The notes below the pieces were generated by a model. That model saw only the letters and a program-made list of their open reading frames with translations. It was not told where the DNA came from and searched no databases. From positions 1 to 14,791 of the forward strand of contig JAFCDM010000004.1 of the NCBI GenBank assembly GCA_017609695.1: a DNA stretch of 14,791 nt, given 5' to 3'. The DNA comes from Candidatus Pacearchaeota archaeon (GTDB taxonomy: Archaea; Nanobdellota; Nanobdellia; Pacearchaeales; GW2011-AR1). This document shows, piece after piece, positions 1 through 7,200 of this stretch (position 1 is the first letter of the stretch; the number at the start of each line of letters is the position of its first letter). A program made the position numbers and the translations under genes.

Positions 1-1511
1 CACAAACACTTATCTCACTAACACTCTTATCATCTGCTTCTGCAAAACAAGGAACATCTCCAACAATAGTATACATTCCATCCCCATTTAAATCATAATC
101 ACTTTTACAATTACGTTTATAATATATACAATCTATAAATAAAAGTTCATCCCCATGATCTACAACCCCATCATTATTAAAATCAGGGCATTTAACACAT
201 TCCCTTTCACACAAATTCAAATAATTACTACTAAAACACCGAACATCCCCAGTAATAGAATATCCTCCATCCCCATTCAAATCATAATCAATTTTGCAGT
301 CCTTTTTATTATAAATACACTCAATAAAACCCTTTTCATCATTAACATCTACTTTTCCATCATTATTAAAATCAGGACACCTAAAACAACCCCCATTATA
401 AGTATAAAACTCATTCACTACTTCATTTTCACTTAAAGCATAATTCCATATTTTTACTTCATCAATTATCCCTTTAAAATAAGATTTGTCTGTCAAACCT
501 CTTCTTCCAATTAATAAAGCCCTGCTATTAACTCTTGGATCAATCATACTTCCACTTGCTTTTTCAACTCCATCTACATATATCTGTACTTTTTCTGAAC
601 GAATATTATCATAAGTAACAGTAATGTAATGCCATTTATCATAAGAAACACTCCCTTCTTCTGATTTAACATAACCCATATTATTTGTTTCATAATCTAC
701 CCTATTACTTCTCACATAAATATTATAAGCAAAAAGAGTGTCTACCCCTATCCCATCTTTACTTATTAAAGTATAACCTCCTTCTTGCTTAATCCATGCA
801 CTAATTGTAAATTTATCTGTTAAATCCAAACTATCATCATCAGAAATATAAATATAATCATCATTACCATCAAAATAATATGCTTGTCCTGAAATTCCTT
901 CAGTAATTGTTGCCCCATATTTTTTTCCATGATTATCACCAACAGAATCTTGAGTGTGTCCATTAAAAGTCCAGTGAGAAATTACTTTTTTAGATTCATC
1001 TTTATAAGAATAACTAACTACAAAATAATCATCTACATCCCCATCAACTAAAATCATTTTTGTATTCTGAGAAAAAGAATACCCCTTACCATCTTTTTTA
1101 ACGAGTTTATCAAAACCCCACCCCTCCCCCAAAATATTTAATTCAACTATTTTTTCATTATAACCTACAGGTCCAAGTCTAAATTCAGGACCTAAATAAA
1201 AGGAGGATCCATTTTTTGCGTCAATTTTTAAATCCTGCCAAACCCCTTCTTCTTTCAAATATTGAATTGTTACTTTATCAATATTATTTTCTCTTTTAAA
1301 ATTAATAGCTCGCATAGCAAAAGGCCCATAACGGCTATAAGAATAACCACTAGGAGAATATGCTCCACCAATAACATTTCCCAACTCCCCCTCCAAACCA
1401 GCATCATCTCCTCCAGAAAAACTACTCCAAAAATCACTCCACCATCCAGCACTAACAAAACTAATAGAAAATAAAACTTACTAAAAAAATACCCACCTTC
1501 TTTTTTTTCAT
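1..1511 (-). pseudogene. Secreted LamG-domain protein with dockerin-like calcium-binding repeats; frameshifted signal peptide, 3' end outside the window
   Basis: This is a probable exported cell-surface lectin, partial at its C-terminus. The ATG at 1511 gives MKKKKVGIFLVSF and then hits TAG (about 1465-1463). Reading continues in another frame as ISFVSAGWWSDF through base 2. Removing one T from either TTTT run at 1468-1476 restores a normal signal peptide ending VSA|GWW. Downstream come a Trp/Gly-rich beta domain (about 1450-990) and a LamG/concanavalin-like domain (about 985-416; SHWTFNG, YYFDGNDDYI, FTISAWIK, GIIDEVKIWNYAL). Two 63-residue Cys-rich repeats follow, from 379 and from 190, each with DFNNDGxVD and DYDLNGDG loops like dockerin or EF-hand calcium sites. 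LamG domains typically bind glycans. The frame change could be a sequencing indel in a homopolymer, phase variation or true decay; the long intact downstream frame argues against old decay. Identification of the domains is confident, the ligand is unknown. Confidence 0.75.
2..379 (-). repeat. Tandem protein-coding repeat, two 63-codon dockerin-like units
   Basis: Two consecutive units of 189 bases start at 379 and 190 on the minus strand. Both read CPDFNNDGxVD, then DE..FI(E/D)CIY, then DYDLNGDG, then GDVxCF, with matching Cys spacing. The acidic DxNxDG loops suggest calcium binding. The second unit runs to the window edge, so more copies may lie outside. Confidence 0.8.
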
Positions 1512-1526
1512 ATTATTACATAGAAA

Positions 1527-1547
1527 ATATATATATAAATGTTTTGT
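1527..1547 (-). promoter_or_regulatory. BRE/TATA promoter of the LamG gene
   Basis: Read on the minus strand, ACAAAACA is followed by TTTATATATATAT, centred about 22 bases upstream of the ATG at 1511. This is the archaeal BRE/TATA arrangement for a leaderless or nearly leaderless transcript. The intact promoter suggests the frameshifted gene may still be transcribed. Confidence 0.5.
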
Positions 1548-1691
1548 AAAAAAACCTTAAAAATAAACTATACTAATATCTTATTATATTTTAAATTTTT
1601 ACACTTCTTAACCTCGACATCTGATATTTAAGCTATTAAAATTAATTTAACCCCATGCTAAAATATATGAATTTCTTTTCTTCTTAAAACC

Positions 1692-2717
1692 TCACTCAAA
1701 CTTTTTCAAACATTTATCTAAAACTTTATACAACATATTATAATCAGGATTATATTTTTTTAAATTAGTCCTATATTTTTTAAGATTTTTTAAAAAATTA
1801 ACAATTTCTTCTTTTGTTAAATCTTCAGTATAATCTCCAAAATTATTTTCTTTTAAAAATAAAGCATTTAATGTTTGTTCAAATTGTCCTTTCAAAGGAA
1901 GAGCCAAATAAGGTTTTTTTAAATAAATTGATTCTGAAATTAATGTAAATCCTGCTGTTGCAATAATAGCCTTACAATCACTTAAATCTTTTAAAAAATA
2001 TTCTCTTGTTTTAAATTCTAAATTTGCTTTTCTCTTATTACAATTATAACCATAAACTACAAACTGCTCCCCAATACTATTAAGGACCTTAAGAATATTC
2101 TTATCTTTTTTAGTTAAATAAACCAAAATTTTATCTCCAACCACAGGTTTAATCTTCTTAACCTTTTCCCTAATAATCGGCGGAACAACAAAACTATTTT
2201 TCTTTTTTATTTTATTTTTTGAAAAACTTGTTATAATAAAATAATCTGCCCTTTTAACAAAACTCTCTACAACACTTTTTGCAAGTAAATAATCTGAATA
2301 ATATTTTTTTGGAATATTTATCTCTAAATTTGTAAGTCTATGTTGATTATCTATAGAAATTAAAGGTAATTTATACCAATTTCTCAAAATTGGAACAATC
2401 GGCTCCATATCAGAAATACATAAATCTGGTTTAAAATCCTTCATTAATTTATGAAATTTTTTCCATCTCCAAAAATTCTTAGGAAAATTATCTAAGTTAT
2501 ATTTAATTGTCTTTCTTTTTTTTAAAAGACTTTTTTCAAAAACCAAATGCAATCCTTTTACTTTAAAAACCCTAAATTTATTTTTTAAAACTTTATAGGC
2601 CTGCCCATAAGTCATAAGAAGAACCTCATGCCCTTGTTCTTCTAAATACTTTACAATTACTAAAGCTCTTGAAGAATGCCCAAATCCTTCTCCAGCAAGC
2701 CCATATAAAATTCTCAT
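1692..2717 (-). CDS. GT-B fold glycosyltransferase (MurG/MJ1255-like)
   Basis: The 341-residue protein is a predicted cytoplasmic or membrane-peripheral glycosyltransferase that would move a sugar from a nucleotide donor to a lipid or surface glycan acceptor. The N-terminal half begins MRILYGLAGEGFGHSSRA (residues 1-18), the Gly-rich acceptor-side start typical of the MJ1255/Glyco_trans_1_3 group. The C-terminal half carries the GT-B donor-binding segment ATAGFTLISESIYLKKPYLA (about 253-272) followed by PLKGQFEQTLNA. No transmembrane segment is visible. The start at 2717 sits about 25 bases below a TATA-like element, which fits a leaderless message. It is divergent from the nucleotidyltransferase/HEPN operon and has a surface-lectin gene downstream, so a role in envelope glycan synthesis is plausible but inferred. 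Donor and acceptor cannot be named. Confidence 0.82.
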   Translation of the reverse strand: MRILYGLAGEGFGHSSRALVIVKYLEEQGHEVLLMTYGQAYKVLKNKFRVFKVKGLHLVFEKSLLKKRKTIKYNLDNFPKNFWRWKKFHKLMKDFKPDLCISDMEPIVPILRNWYKLPLISIDNQHRLTNLEINIPKKYYSDYLLAKSVVESFVKRADYFIITSFSKNKIKKKNSFVVPPIIREKVKKIKPVVGDKILVYLTKKDKNILKVLNSIGEQFVVYGYNCNKRKANLEFKTREYFLKDLSDCKAIIATAGFTLISESIYLKKPYLALPLKGQFEQTLNALFLKENNFGDYTEDLTKEEIVNFLKNLKKYRTNLKKYNPDYNMLYKVLDKCLKKFE

Positions 2718-2738
2718 ATTTCTCTACATTAAATTAGA

Positions 2739-2746
2739 TTTAAAAA
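2739..2746 (-). promoter_or_regulatory. TATA-like box of the glycosyltransferase gene
   Basis: TTTTTAAA on the minus strand is centred about 25 bases upstream of the ATG at 2717. No good Shine-Dalgarno precedes that ATG, consistent with a leaderless transcript. The BRE part is weak. Confidence 0.4.
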
Positions 2747-2810
2747 CCTATTTATCAAACAAAACATTGTATAGCCTACGACATATATCAAGTAGTTACA
2801 TATTATTAAA

Positions 2811-2825
2811 CAAAAGATTTAAATA
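2811..2825 (+). promoter_or_regulatory. BRE/TATA promoter of the nucleotidyltransferase/HEPN operon
   Basis: CAAAAGA (BRE-like) is followed by TTTAAATA, centred 26 bases upstream of the ATG at 2848. This spacing puts transcription start at or next to the start codon and is the main reason for choosing 2848 over the in-frame TTG at 2767, which lies upstream of this promoter. Confidence 0.65.
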
Positions 2826-2847
2826 CCATGGTTATATTTATAACGAT

Positions 2848-3405
2848 ATGGTTAAGAATATAACAATCTTATCAGTTTTAGAACCTCTACTTTTTAAAGA
2901 GGAATGGATACATTTAGCTGAGATTTCAAGAAAATTAAAAATGCCTCACCCTACTGCAAGAATATATTTAAATAACTTTGAAAAAGAAGGGGTAATTATA
3001 AAACAGATTAAAGGAAGACTTACATTATACAAATTAAATTACTTTAATCCTTTAATTATAGATTATATCACATTAGTTGAAAAAAATAAATTAATAAAAA
3101 ACTGTTTAAATGAAATAATTTTAAAAGAGATTACTTCTTTTCTAAACAAATTAACCAATACTATCCTAATTTTCGGTTCTGCTTCAATTAATATTAAAAA
3201 AGCAAAAGATATTGATTTGATGATTATAGGAGATTTTGATAAACAAAAATTTAAAGACTTTGAAAAAAAATACAATCTTAAATTTCATTTAATTAATTTA
3301 AAAAAATTAGATGAAATAAATCAAAGTTTAAAAGAAGAAATAAAAAAGAAACATTTGATAATTCAAAATTCAGAAGAAATAATAAAATGGATGTTAAAAA
3401 ATTAA
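2848..3405 (+). CDS. Winged-helix/nucleotidyltransferase fusion protein (MNT antitoxin-like)
   Basis: The 185-residue protein has two parts. Residues 1-65 form a winged-helix DNA-binding domain (WIHLAEISRKLKMPHPTARI, then EKEGVI and a wing KGRLTLYKL). Residues 105-150 form a minimal Pol-beta-type nucleotidyltransferase core with the GS...DxD signature (FGSAS at 109-113, DIDLMII at 121-127), giving metal-binding Asp121 and Asp123. A third carboxylate is not obvious in the following strand (KFHLIN). It overlaps the next, HEPN-like gene by 19 bases, the usual MNT/HEPN pairing in which the nucleotidyltransferase modifies or restrains the HEPN partner. The fused DNA-binding domain suggests autoregulation of the operon, which is an inference. 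The start at 2848 is set by the TATA box; a TTG at 2767 would add 27 unlikely residues. Confidence 0.8.
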   Translation: MVKNITILSVLEPLLFKEEWIHLAEISRKLKMPHPTARIYLNNFEKEGVIIKQIKGRLTLYKLNYFNPLIIDYITLVEKNKLIKNCLNEIILKEITSFLNKLTNTILIFGSASINIKKAKDIDLMIIGDFDKQKFKDFEKKYNLKFHLINLKKLDEINQSLKEEIKKKHLIIQNSEEIIKWMLKN

Positions 3406-3869
3406 AGTGGTATTGCAAACAATCTGCAGGTTTAAAAATTAAAGAGCTTAATGATAATCTTGCAAAAGAATACTTGCAAAGTGCTGAAGAAACCTTATCT
3501 GTATTACAAAATATAAAAAGAAAATCTAATATGTGGCTTGCAACTACAAAATATTATTGTGAGTATTTTTCTGTTTATGCCTTGCTTCAAAAAATAGGGA
3601 TTAAATGTGAAATTCATGATTGCACAATTGAAATAGTAAAATTATTAGAAGAATTTAATATAATCCCAAAAGATTATTCTAAAAGACTTGAAGAAGATAA
3701 AGAATTAAGAATAGATAATCAATATTACTTAAAAAATAAACCAGTTAATATAAACAACCAAGAATTAAATGAATTTATTCTTAAAATAAAAGATAAAGTA
3801 AATACAATAACTCTCGATGAAATAAACAAAGTAAGAGAAGAAATAAAAAAAATTATAGAAATTTATTAA
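3387..3869 (+). CDS. HEPN-domain-like protein, partner of the upstream nucleotidyltransferase
   Basis: The 160-residue all-helical protein has the layout of minimal HEPN proteins. A first helix (AKEYLQSAEETLSVL, 26-40) is followed by the central KYYCEYFSVYALLQKIGIKC (55-74), then EIHDC and late helices including KELRIDNQYY (105-114). The first gene's stop lies 19 bases inside it, so the two are translationally coupled. HEPN proteins paired with nucleotidyltransferases are often RNase toxins carrying an R-x4-6-H motif. That motif is not clearly present: His77 is the only histidine in the core and has no Arg at the right distance before it. It may therefore be a non-nuclease or diverged HEPN. 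The fold call rests on sequence pattern and gene pairing. Confidence 0.7.
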   Translation: MDVKKLKWYCKQSAGLKIKELNDNLAKEYLQSAEETLSVLQNIKRKSNMWLATTKYYCEYFSVYALLQKIGIKCEIHDCTIEIVKLLEEFNIIPKDYSKRLEEDKELRIDNQYYLKNKPVNINNQELNEFILKIKDKVNTITLDEINKVREEIKKIIEIY

Positions 3870-4099
3870 ACAAAAATCAAAATCCTTTACTTCATAAACT
3901 CTCCCAACCCAACTTGTTTTTCATTATGATGACCTCCTCTCCACACTAAAGTGTGAGTAAAAGTAATTTAGTGATTAACCATAAAATAAAAATTGCTTTT
4001 GGAAATTGGAGTTTCCAATATCTTATTACATCTTTAAGCTATGCCCAGCCAAGCTTAAGCTTTCCACATTCAAGCTAAATATTTTATAAGTTATAGATA

Positions 4100-4166
4100 C
4101 CACATTCTAAAGACTTCAATTCGTAAGAATTGAATGTATTAGAAAATTTATTTTCTAAGAATGTGG
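4100..4166. repeat. Three-way-junction inverted repeat (possible structured RNA or DNA element)
   Basis: Three perfect stems nest in 67 bases. The outer stem is CCACATTC (4100-4107) with GAATGTGG (4159-4166). Inner hairpin one is TTCAATTC-GTAA-GAATTGAA (4115-4134), with a GNRA-type loop on the plus strand. Inner hairpin two is TTAGAAAA-TTTA-TTTTCTAA (4139-4158). Both strands can form the fold, so strand and role are open: structured RNA, termination/processing structure, or end of a small mobile element. Confidence 0.6.
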
Positions 4167-4210
4167 ATTTAATTCAGATTTAAAAATCTTTTAGGGATTT
4201 TTAATCAGAC

Positions 4211-4218
4211 AAAAAAAA
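4211..4218 (-). terminator. Oligo-T terminator downstream of DP2
   Basis: A T8 tract on the minus strand begins four bases after the DP2 stop codon, the typical archaeal intrinsic termination signal. Inverted repeats lie just beyond it. It would end the orc1-DP1-DP2 transcript. Confidence 0.45.
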
Positions 4219-4221
4219 GAA

Positions 4222-7200
4222 TCAAAACCATTTATCAATAGGTTCTTGTTTTTCATTATCCTTTCCAAAAATACTCTCTATATATCTCTTAGTTAATATC
4301 AAATCTTGTTTAATATATTCTGGAACATCATAATTCCTAGTTAATTCTAATCCATGCTCCATATACTTAACAATACTACCATAAGCAATTGTAAAAATAA
4401 TATTACCTCCACAAGGACATTTTCCATTTAAAGGAGGACGCCGATAAATAGTATTACAAGAAGTGCACCTAAAAGTTTGTTGAGAAAATTTCCTTAAATT
4501 ACCCTTTAAATCTTTCATAAAATGCCTATCAATAATCAATCTCGCTACATCACCAGTATCCACACTTCTTAATTTCTCACATAATTGCATTTGAGCCCTA
4601 ACTTTTTCTTTCATGGTTGGGATAGTTTTATAACTACTACATTTTGCACCTTGATTAAAATCAAAAGTATTATGAGTAAAACCAGTATTAATAAAATTAT
4701 CCTCATTTTTCGCTAATCTTTGTTTAACCATTTCAATCTCAATTTTAGATGAATGTAATTTTTTCTCTGCTTTTAAATATAAATCTAAAGGATAATTATT
4801 AACTAATTCCAAATCCAAAATTTGATCATCAACTTCTTCTGCACGAATTTGTCCATTTAATACTAAAGGGGCATCCTGAGTTCCACCACGATGGGCCGGA
4901 AGAAATTTTTTAGAAAAATTAATTAAAACATCTGATAAAAGCATAACTGCCATTTCATCTCCATCACACCTAGCATTTAAAATTTGCTCCCCCCATAAAA
5001 CATTTTTATCTTCTTGTGATTTCCAATCAACTTCAAAACAATAAGAATTTTTATTATCCTTAAGAATTTTTATCTCTTTCACTTTATCTACAACAATGTC
5101 TCCAATTTTTTCTAATAAAAAGAATTTATTTTCAAATTTAATTTTTCTTACCCTAGCACTCCTTAAATCAACTTTTCTAATAATGTTTAATTTTCTCTTA
5201 CAAACTGGATTCAAAATTTGAATGATTTTATAAAAATCTTTTCCACTATAAACTAAATGTTGCAAAATATGTTTCTTTGGTGGTTTATTAAGTTCTTTAT
5301 ATCTCTCCAAAACCTTTTTTCCAGGTAATCTTTCTTTTGTTTTATAAAATCTAGCAAATAAACCAAATCTTTCTCCTAACAACGAAATTCCACTAAGTAA
5401 TTCCCTACTAACAGAATAAAAACAAACAAACTTTCTAGAACCATAAATTATTGTTCCATCTCCATCAAAATAAGCAGACAAATAATCTTTAACTAAACCC
5501 TCAGAAACATTATACAAAAGATTTGGAACTTTTTTCATATATGCATTTTCTCCACATTTAAAACAATACTTAAATAAATAATACACTAATTTATTACAAA
5601 TCGTTATTTTAGTTTCATTTTCACCTAAAGAAGGCCTTAATCCAAAAGATTTTTTAATTGAATCAATTAATTTATTTTTCTGATCTTTATCCATAATCCT
5701 AAAACATACTTGAGAAACTGTTTTGTTTTTTCTAGAATATCCTTCAGCAGCATAATATCCTAAAACTTTTACTAAATCTTTTCCAACTTTTAAATTCAAA
5801 TCCCATTTTTTTGTATTAAAAATCCCTTTCATTTTAGCTGATTTAGGAAGGTCTATCCATTTCATTAATTTCAAATCTACCAAAATCTTAACATGATTTA
5901 TAGGAACAAGGCCATACCAATCAGATAAATTCTTAAAAGAAGATTCTAATTTCAATAATCTTCTAATTTTTGCCTTACCAACATTTTCAACCAACTTTCT
6001 AAAAAAATCTCTTGCACTAACAATCCTAATTTCTTTTTGATTCTCCAAGGGAATATTTTCACTTAAAAATTCTGGTAAAAAAATACTTATTATTTCTTTT
6101 TCTTTTAAATTAAAGTTTTTTAATAATGCTATTTTATCGCCTTTTTTTATATATTTAGCTTGTTTAATTTGAAAATTATTTTCATCGTCTAAATAAATAA
6201 ATTTATGTCTAGGTGTCATGATTTGCTCTCTTCCACTAGAAGTTTTTATTTTAATCCATTTTTTTGGAGGTTTTCCTTTAACAAAATACTTAATTTTTTT
6301 CTTCACTAATTTTTTAGATTTTGGATTAACTCCTAAAGCATAAATATTTTTTTCATTATTTCCTAATTCTATTTTTTTGGTTCCATAACTATCAAGTTTA
6401 CTTATTTTATTTCCTTTTTTAATTAAGTTTTCAACATAATCTCCAATATTTCCAACATTAATCTCCTTATTATTAGAATAAACAAAAGAAGTAGAAGGAT
6501 AAACACAATCTCTTCTAATAGCTGCATGCATATAAGGGCTGGCAAATAATCCTTGAACCTTTGAAAAACCAATTATTCTACAAATAACTCCTGCACAATT
6601 ATGGGGTGCCATACAAACCCCTAATTGCCCAACTAAATCCTCTTTTTTTTTCACATTATAAAAAGCAGGTAAATCATAAAATTTAACTAAAAGCTCATCA
6701 ATAAAATTAGCAATATTCATAAAAACCTCATCCCCACTTTCATCTCCACTTAAATTATTACAAGGAAGAATAACATCATGAGGCTTTAATTCTAAAATTT
6801 GCTCTTCATTCTTTAATTCAACTCCTAAATAATCTTTAACATAACCTAATTCTTTCAATTTCTCAACACTAACCTCAATTTCATTAGGTTTAAAATGAGT
6901 CAAAGGCAATTCAGTTCCATCATATCTTATTGTTCCATCTTTATTAACACATAAATGATATTTTGCTCTCAAAATACCCTTAGCAAGATTCTCTAATGTA
7001 TGATTTTCAGAACTAGTACCTCTAACCCCCTTAATTAAAACAGGAACCTCATATTTTCCTAAACCTAATTTTTCTTTTGCTTTATCAAAATAATGTTTAA
7101 TATCAATTCTAGTTTCTTTAGATTTGCTCCCCCTCTCATGAATCTCACATTTTTCAGTATTAATCTCTTTACGACATAAACTACAATAATTTTTTTCAAT

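Larger units (their letters stand above)
3870..4221. other. Convergent intergenic region dense in inverted repeats
   Basis: This 352-base gap lies between two converging genes and has no convincing gene. It holds successive perfect inverted repeats: CACACT/AGTGTG at 3942-3955, TTGGAAA/TTTCCAA at about 3999-4018, TTAAGCT/AGCTTAA at 4034-4058, the branched element at 4100-4166, and AGATTT/AAATCT at 4177-4190 overlapping AAAAATC/GATTTTT. CCACATTC occurs twice (4064 and 4100), so either copy can pair with GAATGTGG at 4159. On the minus strand AGGAGGT stands seven bases before ATG (3924) but opens only a 10-codon frame. Confidence 0.6.

Noticed and set aside
155..436. Plus-strand 93-codon open frame
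   Set aside because: It is antisense to the LamG/dockerin-like coding region, whose minus frame has clear domains; the plus-strand product is low-complexity Ile/Thr/Asn.
3891..3936. AGGAGGT plus ATG on the minus strand downstream of DP2
   Set aside because: The frame closes after 10 codons and nothing recognisable follows in other frames; probably chance or a remnant.
3920..3980. ATGATGA resembling a C/D-box RNA start
   Set aside because: No matching D box (CTGA) or internal C'/D' boxes at suitable spacing.
4020..4170. Possible tRNA in the structured gap
   Set aside because: No cloverleaf with acceptor, anticodon and T-arm consensus on either strand; the stems are A/T palindromes.
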